Shown here: piece by piece, positions 9,575 through 17,772 of the stretch
Layout of the letters: each line of letters begins with the position of its first letter
Position numbering within the stretch: the first letter of the stretch is position 1
Source: an uncultured Desulfovibrio sp.
GTDB lineage: Bacteria; Desulfobacterota; Desulfovibrionia; Desulfovibrionales; Desulfovibrionaceae
Reading direction: 5' to 3'
Length of the DNA stretch: 64,000 nucleotides
Assembly: GCA_949291675.1 (NCBI GenBank)
Contig: CASEWR010000125.1
Coordinates: forward strand, 18,535 to 82,534
Made by a program: the position numbers and the translations under genes
The notes under the pieces: model-generated
Seen by the model: only the letters and a program-made list of their open reading frames with translations
Told to the model about the DNA's origin: nothing
Database searches by the model: none

Positions 9575-10648
9575 TTATATACTCGCATGGGTCACTCGGT
9601 CAAGCCCCCCGAGATCCCTTTTTGTCGTTATTTTGTAAAATCCCTGTGCCTGGAGCAGATTTCGCACAGCTTCCCCCTGGGAACAGCCGTGTTCCAGCAC
9701 GATCCAGCCTCCCGGGGCCAGGGTGCGTTTTGCCTCGGCTATGCAGGCTTCAAGCAGGGCAAGGCCTGCATGGTCCGCAAACAGGGCCCCTTCAGGCTCG
9801 TATTTGCGCACCATGGGGGCCACCATGGCATCGTCTCTGGCTATATAGGGAGGATTGGCCACCACAAGGTTGAGGCTTCGGGCCGGCAGGGGCAGGTGGC
9901 GCATGTCTGCCTGTATGATAAGCAGGTGCTCTGCCCCGAGGCGTGCGGCATTGGCAGCGCAGATGCGCAGTGCCACAGGAGACTTCTCCACAAGGCAGCC
10001 TGTCACGCCCCTGCGCTCCAAGGCCAGGCTTATGCCTATGCAGCCTGAGCCTGCGCCAAGGTCAGCCATGCGCAGCCTGTGCCTTTCCTGCGTGAGCTCC
10101 AGGGCAGTTTCCACCACAAGCTCTGTCTCCGGGCGGGGGATGAGCACGCCAGGGCACACGGCAAAGTCCCTGCCAAAGAACTCTCGTGTGCCTGTGAGAT
10201 AGGCCGAGGGCTCACCTGCTGCCCTGCGGGCGCAGAGCGCTGTGCAGGCTTCGGCATGCTCAGGGCTCACCATATCCCTGCCGTGGATGCGCAGCCAGAT
10301 GCGATCCTTCCCCAGCACGTGGGCCAGCAGTATCTCTGCCTCAAGGCGCGGGGAGGCTGCGCACGCCAGTGTGCCGGGGCCGTCATGCCCGCCCGGGCTG
10401 CCCGAACTGTCCGGGCTGCCGGCAGGGGCAGGGTCGGCAAGGCCTTTGAGTGCCTTAGTGCAGGCAGCAAGCAGGCTCTGGACCGTGACTGGCGGATTGC
10501 CGGCCTGGGGTGCTGCCTTGGGACCGGCCTGGGGTACTGCCTGATGACCGGCCTGGGGTGCAGTCTGGCTGGCGGTCAGAGTGCCGGGTGTGCTGGCAGG
10601 TGTGTTGCCGGAGAGCTGTCCGGGGTGCTGTCTTATTGGGTGTGCCAT
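9575..10648 (-). CDS. prmC: Peptide chain release factor N5-glutamine methyltransferase PrmC, with a repeat-bearing N-terminal extension
   Basis: 357 residues; the family is usually near 280-300. PrmC methylates the GGQ glutamine of release factors RF1 and RF2. Visible are an N-terminal helical domain (LEAEILLAHVLGKDRIWL), the SAM motif ADLGAGSGCIGISLA and the catalytic VVANPPYIA. The first about 50 residues are an extra Gln/Ala/Pro stretch coded by a 24-bp tandem repeat (units like PQAGHQAV); the true start could be downstream of it. In many bacteria prmC follows prfA; here it stands alone downstream of lon. Stop TAA. Confidence 0.93.
   Translation of the reverse strand: MAHPIRQHPGQLSGNTPASTPGTLTASQTAPQAGHQAVPQAGPKAAPQAGNPPVTVQSLLAACTKALKGLADPAPAGSPDSSGSPGGHDGPGTLACAASPRLEAEILLAHVLGKDRIWLRIHGRDMVSPEHAEACTALCARRAAGEPSAYLTGTREFFGRDFAVCPGVLIPRPETELVVETALELTQERHRLRMADLGAGSGCIGISLALERRGVTGCLVEKSPVALRICAANAARLGAEHLLIIQADMRHLPLPARSLNLVVANPPYIARDDAMVAPMVRKYEPEGALFADHAGLALLEACIAEAKRTLAPGGWIVLEHGCSQGEAVRNLLQAQGFYKITTKRDLGGLDRVTHASI
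10500..10571. repeat. 24-bp tandem repeat (3 copies) inside the 5' end of prmC
   Basis: Three adjacent 24-bp units beginning CCGGCCTGGGGT on the plus strand. The length is a multiple of three, so copy changes would add or remove eight-residue units (QAGPKAAP-like) without breaking the PrmC frame. Confidence 0.85.
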
Positions 10649-10928
10649 GGCAATGCCTTCCTGTGCAGGCCTGTGCTGCAGGGCTGTGCTGCTGGGCTGT
10701 GCCGGACCCCACGCGGGACCATGCAGGTCCGCGGAGCCGGGGTCCCGGGTGCCCTGACAAGGGCTCAGGGACTGCAGGGATCAGAACAGGGGCTGCCCGG
10801 ACGGGCAGCCCCCACTGGTAGCTGACACTGTCTGCACAGGATGTGCAGGGCGAGTGTGTTCGGTCAGGTCCGGCCGGGCTGGCCTTGCAGGCAGGAGTCA
10901 GGCCTGCTCAGGCAGGCTCCGCCGGGGC

Positions 10929-13889
10929 TCAGGCTTCTGCCCCTGTGCCCTCGGCAGTTTCGGCCTTGTCAGCAGCCTTTGCCTTGCGGGGACGGGTGCT
11001 CTTGGCCCTGGTCTTCTTCCTGGCCTTTTTTGCCTCATCGCTGAAGGCAATGTCATAGATCTGGCTGTAGTTGCGCACAGGGATGATGTCCAGCTGGTCG
11101 CGCAGATCCTGGGGGATATCGACCAGGTCCTTCTGGTTCTGCCAGGGGATAACAGCCTTCTTGAGGCCTCTGGCCATGGCACCGAGGAGCTTTTCCTTGA
11201 TGCCGCCCACAGGCAGGACGCGGCCCTTGATGTCGATCTCACCTGTCATGCACAGGTCAGAGCGCACTGCGGCGTCCTTGAGGGCCGAGAGCAGGGCAGT
11301 GGTGAGGGTGACACCTGCAGAGGGGCCATCCTTGGGCGTGGCGCCGTCCGGCACGTGCACATGGATGTCCGTCTTCTCATCGAAGTTGCTCTCCAGGCCG
11401 AAGGTGTCGGCATTGCTGCGCAGATAGCTGATGGCAGCCTGGGCGCTTTCCTTCATGACATCGCCCAGGGAGCCTGTGAGCAGTACCTTGCCCTTGCCGC
11501 TGACAGCAGCGGTCTCGATGGTGAGCACCTCGCCGCCGGCCCTGGTCCAGGCAAGGCCGTAGGCCATGCCGGGCAGCAGCTCGTCCGTGACCTCCTCATC
11601 CAGGAAGATGGCGGGCCCGAGCAGGTCCTGCAAGTCTTCTGCAGTGGCCTTGAAGGGCGGCTCCTGGCCTTCAGCCTTCTTTCTGGCGAACTTGCGGCAC
11701 ACAGTGCCAATCTGGCGCTCAAGCTCGCGCACACCGGCTTCACGGGTGTAGTTGAGGATGATGGCTTCCAGGGCGGCATCGCTGATCTCGATGTCCGTCT
11801 CGGCAAGGCCGTTGTCGGCAATGCGCTTCTTCACCAGGTAGCGCTTTGCTATGGCCAGCTTCTCCTGCATGGTGTAGCCGGGCAGGCGGATGATCTCCAT
11901 GCGGTCACGCAGGGCCGAGGGGATGCCCTCCAGCTGGTTGGCTGTGCACAGGAACATGACCCTGGAGAGGTCAAAGGGCACATTGAGGTAGTGGTCCCTG
12001 AAGGTATTGTTCTGCTCGGGGTCGAGCACCTCCAGCAGGGCTGCCTGGGGATCCCCGCGAAAATCGCTGCCCACCTTGTCGATTTCGTCCAGGACAATGA
12101 CAGGATTCCTGGTGCCTGCATGGTGCAGGGCCTGGATGATGCGTCCGGGCATGGCGCCGATCTAGGTGCGCCTGTGGCCGCGGATCTCGGCCTCGTCACG
12201 CAGGCCGCCCAGGGAGAGGCGCTCGAACTTGCGCCCCAGGGCTCTGGCCACGGACTTGCCGAGGCTGGTCTTGCCCACGCCTGGAGGGCCCACAAAGCAG
12301 AGGATGGAGCCCTGGGTCTCGGGGTTGAGCTTGCGCACACTGAGGAATTCCAGGATGCGGTCCTTGATCTTGTCCAGGCCGTAGTGATCCTCGTTCAGGG
12401 TCTGCTGGGCATTGAGAATGTCCAGGTTGTCCTCTGAGGTCTTGTTCCAGGGAAGCTCGCTCAGCGTCTCCAGATAGGTGCGCACAATATTGGCTTCTGA
12501 AGAGTCGGCATGCATGATGCTCAGCCTGCGCAGGAGCTTTTCCGCCTCTGTCTGCACATCCTCGGGCATGCCGGCATTTTTGATGGCCTCACGCAGCTTG
12601 TCGAGCTCGTCTGTCTCGTCCTCCACATCGCCAAGTTCCTGGCGGATGGCCTTGAGCTGCTCGCGCAGGAAGAAGTCCTTCTGGGCCTTGTCTATGCCTT
12701 CCTTGGCAGAGGACTGGATGCGCAGCTGCACAGTGGCCACTTCCACTTCGCGGGTGAGCTTCTCGCTTACCTTGCCAAGGCGCTCCACAGGGTCATTGAC
12801 CTCAAGCAGCTCCTGGGCCTCGCTGACCTTCATGCGCAGATTGGCAGCAATGAGGTCGGCAAGCCTGCCGGGATCCTCAATGCCCTGCAACAGGCGGATC
12901 AGCTCAGGTGTGGCAATGCCGCGCATGGTCATCACCTTCTCGCTCAGATCCCTGGCCATGCGCAGCATGGCTTCCACAGTGGCATCGTGCACCACTGCCG
13001 GCTCCTGCAAATACTCAACGGCAGCCCTGGTGTAGGGGCCGTCTGTGTCCAGGCGCCGCACCCTTGCCTTGGCAACACCCTGCACCAGGGTCTTGATCCT
13101 GTTGTCAGGCATCTTGAGGATGCGCAGGACCTGGACCACGGTGCCTGTGGTGTAGAGCGCGTCAGGGGAGGGGGCATCATCCTCCTCGTTCTTCTGGGTC
13201 AGGGCCAGCACATAGTGCGGTCCCTCCAGGGTGGTCTCAATGGCTGCCACAGAGCGCTCCCTGGTGATGAACAGGGGCAGAATCATGAAGTTGAAGAGCA
13301 CCACGTCGCGCATTGGCACAACAGGCAGCACGTCAGGCAGATTCTCCAGCACAGGCTCGGAATCGTCCTTCTTGTGCCTGTCCTGCTCGCCCGGGGCTGA
13401 TGTCTCGGGCATATGCCTGTGGCGCAGGGCAAAGGGCGTGCGTACTCTGGCCCTGACAGGGCGTTTGGGCGCACTCTCTGTACTGGCCTTCCCTGCTTCA
13501 GGTGCAGTACTGGCGGGCTCAGCCCCGGCTTCAGCTGCCGCCGGAGCTTCAGCCTCAGGTGCACAGGGCTGCTCAGCCTGTGCTGCAGCCTGTTCTGCCT
13601 GCGTGGTCTGCTCAGCCGGATCGGCCGAAACAGCCTGGCCGGCCTCGCGGACTGTCTCAGGCCCGGCAGCCTGGTCAGTGGCAGCGGCCTGCCCGGCAGC
13701 CTGCACAGGGCTCTGCTGTGAAGGTGCGCTGCCGGCTTCCTGGTCAGGGGCCTCACTGCTACCTTCGGCAGCAGCCGTGGCAGTGTCCTGCACGCTCGCC
13801 GCTGCCTCGCGGTCCTCGCGGGCTTCGTCGGGTGCGGGTGCGGACTGCTCTGCGGCAGCGGCGGGAAGATCCTTTTTCTCGTCTGACAT
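10929..13889 (-). pseudogene. lon: ATP-dependent protease Lon, interrupted by one in-frame amber codon
   Basis: 987 codons from MSDEKKDLPAAAAEQ to the TGA stop, broken only by TAG at codon 576. Order: an Ala/Glu/Gln/Pro-rich extension (residues about 1-150, absent from standard Lon), the LON substrate-binding domain (from LPVVPMRDVVLFN), the AAA+ Walker A (GPPGVGKTSLGKS), then RGHRRT-stop-IGAMPGR, the Walker B VIVLDEID, and the protease domain with catalytic Ser in DGPSAGVTL (about 857) and Lys in GGIKEK (about 898). In bacterial Lon the stop position is the invariant pore-loop Tyr (TYIG). A 575-residue truncated product would lack Walker B and the protease. An ATG four codons after the TAG could restart a 407-residue C-terminal piece. 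The downstream half shows no decay, so this is a fresh lesion, an error, or functional readthrough. Confidence 0.9.
12162..12164 (-). other. In-frame TAG in lon at the pore-loop tyrosine codon
   Basis: Minus-strand context GGCGCACC-TAG-ATCGGCGCC. One C-to-G change from TAC (or T-to-G from TAT) explains it. Flanking codons match Lon exactly on both sides. Confidence 0.9.
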
Positions 13890-14241
13890 AATTTTCCTCT
13901 TCAGGGTGCCTGCAGCCTGTGCCGGCTGGCAGTGTTCCCGGACACATGCCCGGCCCGTGCAGGGTGCAGGGGACTTTTTGGGAAAAGAATAAGCAGGAAT
14001 TGCCATTAGGCAAGGGGCAAACCCTGAAACGGCCATATATGGCGCTTTTGCGCCTGTTCTGCCCTGAAAAAGAACTTGACCGCGAGCCAAGTTGCGTGTA
14101 TGGGGTCTTGCCTTAGTGTCCGGCATGTCCCGTGTGCAGCAGGCCCTGCTGCAGTCCGGGAATGCCTGGGCCTTTTTTTGCCTTTTCCGGCCCTGCCGGA
14201 CAGGCCGCAGGACGTCATAATCAGCAAGAAGGGTATCAGTT
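13890..14241. other. Divergent lon-ffh promoter region
   Basis: About 350 bases between the lon and ffh starts. A candidate ffh promoter (TTGACC, 17 bases, TATGGG at 14076-14104) is weak in the -10. A small hairpin (GGCGC-TTTT-GCGCC, 14041-14054) lies beside a CCATATATGG palindrome. No convincing sigma-32 promoter (CTTGAA and CCCCAT elements) was found upstream of lon. Confidence 0.4.
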
Positions 14242-15822
14242 GTGTTTGAGAGCCTCTCCGACAGACTCAGCAGCGTATTCCGCTCCTTTCGCGGAGTAAG
14301 CACGCTGAATGAAGAGAATGTGAAGGCCGGTCTTCGCGAAGTCCGCCTTGCACTTCTGGAAGCCGACGTGAACTACAAGGTCGTCGGCAACTTCATTGCC
14401 AGCGTACGCGAGAAATGCCTTGGCCAGGAGGTGATCAAGGGTGTTTCTCCGGCACAGCAGGTGGTCAGCATTGTCAATGAACAGCTCATCGAGCTGCTTG
14501 GCGGTGAAACCACAGCCCTTTCCCTGCAGGGACAGACACCGGCAGTCATCATGATGGTCGGCCTGCAGGGTTCAGGCAAGACCACATCTGCAGCCAAGAT
14601 TGCCAACTATCTGCGCAAGCAGAAGATGCGCCCCTACCTTGTGCCTGCTGACGTCTACCGCCCTGCAGCCATTGATCAGCTCGTTGTGCTGGCCAAGCAG
14701 CTTTCCATGCCCTACTTCCCTTCCACTACGGACATGAATCCGGTGGAAATTGCGAAGCAGGCCATGGCAAAGGCCCGCGAGGAACAGGCCACAGTGGTCA
14801 TCCTCGATACAGCAGGCCGGCTGCATGTGGACGAAGTCCTCATGCGCGAGCTCTCGGATATCAAGAGTGCGGTCAACCCCCAGGAAATCCTCTTCGTGGC
14901 AGACGCCATGACTGGTCAGGATGCCGTCACTGTTGCCGAGACCTTCAATGAAAAGCTGGGCATCAGCGGTGTCGTCCTCACCAAGATGGATGGCGACGCC
15001 CGCGGTGGCGCAGCGCTGTCCATCAAGTCCGTGACCGGTGCTGCGGTCAAGTTCGTCGGTATGGGCGAAAAGCTTTCCGAACTGGAAGTTTTCCACCCTG
15101 ACCGTATTGCAGGACGCATTCTGGGCATGGGTGACGTGGTCACCCTGGTGGAAAGGGCACAGGAGACCATCAAGGCCGAGGAAGCCGAAGAGCTGGCCAA
15201 AAAAATGAGAAAGGCAACCTTCAATCTGGAGGACTTTCTCGTGCAGATGCGCAGAATCAAGAAGCTGGGCAGTCTGCAGGGCATCATGAAGCTCATTCCC
15301 GGCATGGGTGGTCTCAGCGAGAAGCTTGCCGAAGCCGGCAACCTGCCGGAAAAGGAGCTGGCCAGAGTTGAGGCCATCATCCAGTCCATGACACCGCAGG
15401 AACGCCAGGACCCCGACATCCTCAACGGCTCGCGCAGAGCCCGTATTGCAAAGGGTGCCGGTGTCACCGTGCAGCAGGTCAACCAGCTTGTTCGTCAGTT
15501 CGAGCAGATGCGCAAGACCATGAAGAGCATGATGGGCGGCGGAGGCAAGGCACCAAAGGGCATGGGCCAGGCCATGAAGAGCCTTGGCCGCGGCTTCCCC
15601 AAGGGCTTTACCCCGCCAGGGGGAATGCCCGGTATGGGCGGTATGCCTGGCATGGGTGGTATGCCCGGAATGCCGGGAATGCCCGGTATGCCCGGCATGG
15701 GCGGCATGCCTGAGCTCCCTGATGGAGCCGAGGGTGACACCATCTCGCAGGCAAGACTCGACAAGCTTGCCAGAGAAAAGAAGAAAAAACGCAAGGATCG
15801 CCGCAAGGCCCGTCGCAAGTAG
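14242..15822 (+). CDS. ffh: Signal recognition particle protein Ffh
   Basis: 526 residues, GTG start. The N domain is followed by the G domain with P-loop GLQGSGKTTSAAKIA, DTAGRLHVD and TKMDGDARGG, then the methionine-rich M domain that binds 4.5S RNA and signal peptides. The C-terminal region after about residue 440 is unusual: an array of Met-Pro-Gly-Met-Gly units (GGMPGMGGMPGMGG and so on) and then a very basic tail (KKKKRKDRRKARRK). Gly/Met-rich tails occur in other SRP54 proteins. Stop TAG. Confidence 0.98.
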   Translation: MFESLSDRLSSVFRSFRGVSTLNEENVKAGLREVRLALLEADVNYKVVGNFIASVREKCLGQEVIKGVSPAQQVVSIVNEQLIELLGGETTALSLQGQTPAVIMMVGLQGSGKTTSAAKIANYLRKQKMRPYLVPADVYRPAAIDQLVVLAKQLSMPYFPSTTDMNPVEIAKQAMAKAREEQATVVILDTAGRLHVDEVLMRELSDIKSAVNPQEILFVADAMTGQDAVTVAETFNEKLGISGVVLTKMDGDARGGAALSIKSVTGAAVKFVGMGEKLSELEVFHPDRIAGRILGMGDVVTLVERAQETIKAEEAEELAKKMRKATFNLEDFLVQMRRIKKLGSLQGIMKLIPGMGGLSEKLAEAGNLPEKELARVEAIIQSMTPQERQDPDILNGSRRARIAKGAGVTVQQVNQLVRQFEQMRKTMKSMMGGGGKAPKGMGQAMKSLGRGFPKGFTPPGGMPGMGGMPGMGGMPGMPGMPGMPGMGGMPELPDGAEGDTISQARLDKLAREKKKKRKDRRKARRK

Positions 15823-15918
15823 ACAGCAGCAGGACAGCAGCAGGACCATCGCAGGCAGGCAACTGCAGGCAAAAGGTCTTGTGTCTGTCTTTTGTGCAGG
15901 GCGCAGTGACACCTGAGC

Positions 15919-15949
15919 TTGACTATTTCGTAAAAATTCTGCTTATACG
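15919..15949 (+). promoter_or_regulatory. Candidate promoter of rpsP
   Basis: TTGACT (5/6 of the -35), a 19-base A/T-rich spacer, and TATACG (4/6 of the -10), about 48 bases before the rpsP start. The spacer is longer than ideal, so confidence is moderate. Confidence 0.45.
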
Positions 15950-15997
15950 TTCGCACGTTGCAGCATTCTTTCAAACTCTTGTAGGGAGAAACAGCCA

Positions 15998-16252
15998 ATG
16001 GCCGTTAAAATCAAACTGACCCGTCTTGGAAGCAAGAAGCATCCTTTCTATCGTGTGGTTGCAGCCAACGATGAGACCGCCCGTGATGGCCGTCCCCTGG
16101 AATTCCTTGGCTACTACAACCCCATGACGCACCCCCATCAGGTGAAGCTTGATGCCGAAAACATCAGGAAGTGGCTCGACCGCGGCGCTCAGCCCACTGA
16201 CACCGTGCGCGCCCTGCTGCGCAAGCACCTGAACGCTGCCGAACAGGCCTAA
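15998..16252 (+). CDS. rpsP: 30S ribosomal protein S16
   Basis: 84 residues, typical length, starting [21 protein letters not shown] and including the conserved FLGYYNP segment. S16 is needed for 30S assembly. It starts after GTAGGGAGAAACAGCC. It lies between ffh and khpA as in most Gram-negative ffh-rpsP-khpA-rimM clusters. A strong hairpin after the stop may lower downstream expression. Stop TAA. Confidence 0.98.
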   Translation: MAVKIKLTRLGSKKHPFYRVVAANDETARDGRPLEFLGYYNPMTHPHQVKLDAENIRKWLDRGAQPTDTVRALLRKHLNAAEQA

Positions 16253-16340
16253 GGGCTTTTGCTGACGTCAGGTCAGACACAGGGTCAGGCGCAACACCTG
16301 CGCAAGACCGTCTGTGAACGCTTCAGACACACTTCATAAG

Positions 16341-16386
16341 GGATGCAGCACAAAGGACCCCGGACAGGTCCCTTGTGCAGCATCCT
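16341..16386 (+). terminator. Large hairpin terminator between rpsP and khpA
   Basis: Nearly perfect 19-bp stem (GGATGCAGCACAAAGGACC against GGTCCCTTGTGCAGCATCC, two mismatches) with a seven-base loop, followed by TTTCCTGT. It probably ends most rpsP transcripts. Confidence 0.7.
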
Positions 16387-16489
16387 TTCCTGTACAGGGC
16401 AAGGTAGAGACGCACAAGCCAGGGACACCCGCTTTTCGGGGGCTTTGTGCACGACACACCGAGCCCGCATGGACTAAAGCTGAATACTG

Positions 16490-16720
16490 ATGAAAGAGCT
16501 TCTCGAAGAGATTGCCAGAGGTCTTGTGGAACACCCCGAGGCCGTGCAGGTGGAGGAGAAAGCACAAAGGGACAGCGTTCTTCTCATCCTCACAGTCGCT
16601 CAGGAGGACCAGGGCAAGCTCATAGGCCGCCAGGGGCGCACCATCCGTGCCCTGCGCACCTATCTGCAGGCCATCTCTCAGCAAACGGGAAGACATCTGA
16701 CACTGGAGATATCCAAGTAG
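16490..16720 (+). CDS. khpA: KH-domain RNA-binding protein KhpA
   Basis: 76 residues. A single KH domain with the GxxG-containing loop LIGRQGRTIRALRTYLQ. Small KhpA proteins bind RNA, in some species together with KhpB/EloR. The stop TAG overlaps the GTG start of rimM (TAGTG), implying translational coupling. The position between rpsP and rimM is conserved. Confidence 0.95.
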   Translation: MKELLEEIARGLVEHPEAVQVEEKAQRDSVLLILTVAQEDQGKLIGRQGRTIRALRTYLQAISQQTGRHLTLEISK

Positions 16721-17250
16721 TGGCTGCACACATCTGTCTTGGCCAGATTACCCGGCCCCACGGGGTCAGGGGTGAGGTCTGCGTGGACTGGTATGCCGAG
16801 GACACGGCCTACCTTGAGGACGAGATCCTTTTAGAGTACGCAGACGGCAGAACCCGCGCTGCACAGGTGAAGCACTGGAGACCGCATAAAAACGGCCTTC
16901 TGCTGACCCTGGACGGAGTCAGCGACAGAAATGCCGCTGAGCTTTTGCGCGGCGTCAGGGTGTGCACAGCCAGGGAAAATCTCCCCGAGCTTCCTGACAA
17001 TGAGGCCTATATCGAGGATCTCATGGGCAGACGGGTGGTGCTTGCTGACAACACCTTTGTCGGTGTGCTGCATCACATTGAGCTGCCTGCAGGGCAGATG
17101 CTCTTTGCCCTGCGCGATGATGACTGGGAATACCTCTTTCCTGTGCGGGAGGAGTTCATCGTCTCCCTGCAGGACCCCATTGTCATTGACCCGCCGGAAG
17201 GCCTTCTGGAAACCTGCCGCTCACCACTGCGCCAGAACCAGAACGCCTGA
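16720..17250 (+). CDS. rimM: Ribosome maturation factor RimM
   Basis: 176 residues from a GTG start that shares its first base with the khpA stop. The N-terminal RimM domain reads ICLGQITRPHGVRGEV and the C-terminal PRC-barrel domain reads IEDLMGRRVVLAD and YLFPVREEFIVSL. RimM binds S19 and helps mature the 30S head. The usual next genes trmD and rplS are absent; a terminator follows instead. Stop TGA. Confidence 0.96.
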   Translation: MAAHICLGQITRPHGVRGEVCVDWYAEDTAYLEDEILLEYADGRTRAAQVKHWRPHKNGLLLTLDGVSDRNAAELLRGVRVCTARENLPELPDNEAYIEDLMGRRVVLADNTFVGVLHHIELPAGQMLFALRDDDWEYLFPVREEFIVSLQDPIVIDPPEGLLETCRSPLRQNQNA

Positions 17251-17290
17251 GGACAGGGACGTCCATCAGTTGTTCAGACAACACATTGCA

Positions 17291-17325
17291 AAAAGGCCAT
17301 GCTCCCGGACAGAGCATGGCCTTTT
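17291..17325 (+). terminator. Rho-independent terminator after rimM
   Basis: GGCCATGCTC/GAGCATGGCC stem with a seven-base loop, flanked by AAAA and followed by TTTT. It ends the ffh-rpsP-khpA-rimM unit about 40 bases after rimM and the A-flank gives some bidirectional capacity. Confidence 0.9.
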
Positions 17326-17349
17326 GAGTATCATTGGTTTGAGTAGAGC

Positions 17350-17397
17350 ATTGGGCAGAAGGATCATTGGTCAGAAGGATCATTGGGCAGAAGGATC
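17350..17397. repeat. 16-bp tandem repeat (3 copies)
   Basis: Units ATTGGGCAGAAGGATC, ATTGGTCAGAAGGATC, ATTGGGCAGAAGGATC, with a partial fourth copy. On the minus strand the repeat supplies the last codons and the TGA stop of the adjacent hypothetical gene. Confidence 0.95.
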
Positions 17398-17757
17398 ATC
17401 AGGCAGATCAGCTTCTGCGTTCGTCTGCCGTTTCCGGGCATTCCTTCTGGCGAGCATGGCCATGATGTCGGAAGCACGGTCTGCAAATGCCGCATCCCAT
17501 TCCCCGGGGTACTGCGTTCTGAAAACGTCATTGGCAAACATCAGGCCGTCGGTAGTCGCATAGCCAACGACGTGTCTGCGACGTTTCCCGTTGACCCTGT
17601 AGTACCTGGAGACCTGTTTCGACTTCCAGTCAATATGGCAGTTGTCTGGAACAGGAATTGCCGGGAGTTCCGTGTACACATGGCCCACAAACCACCTCCT
17701 GAAATGTTCACCTCTGGCAGAACGTGTGCTTTGCTCAGGTGTGTCCAAAGTTCGCAA
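17380..17757 (-). CDS. Hypothetical protein, possible transposase N-terminal remnant
   Basis: 125 residues, not confidently recognised. The middle part (VYTELPAIPVPDNCHIDWK, then YYRVNGKRRRHVVGYATTDG and NDVFRTQYPGEW) recalls the N-terminal region of some IS4/IS1634-type transposases, but no DDE catalytic domain follows. The C-terminus DDPSAQ and the TGA stop are made by the 16-bp tandem repeat, which looks like a secondary end. It lies 15 bases after the holA stop on the same strand, between two convergent operons, where trmD-rplS would be expected after rimM. Confidence 0.4.
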   Translation of the reverse strand: MRTLDTPEQSTRSARGEHFRRWFVGHVYTELPAIPVPDNCHIDWKSKQVSRYYRVNGKRRRHVVGYATTDGLMFANDVFRTQYPGEWDAAFADRASDIMAMLARRNARKRQTNAEADLPDDPSAQ

Positions 17758-17772
17758 AAATCAAGAGTCGTA

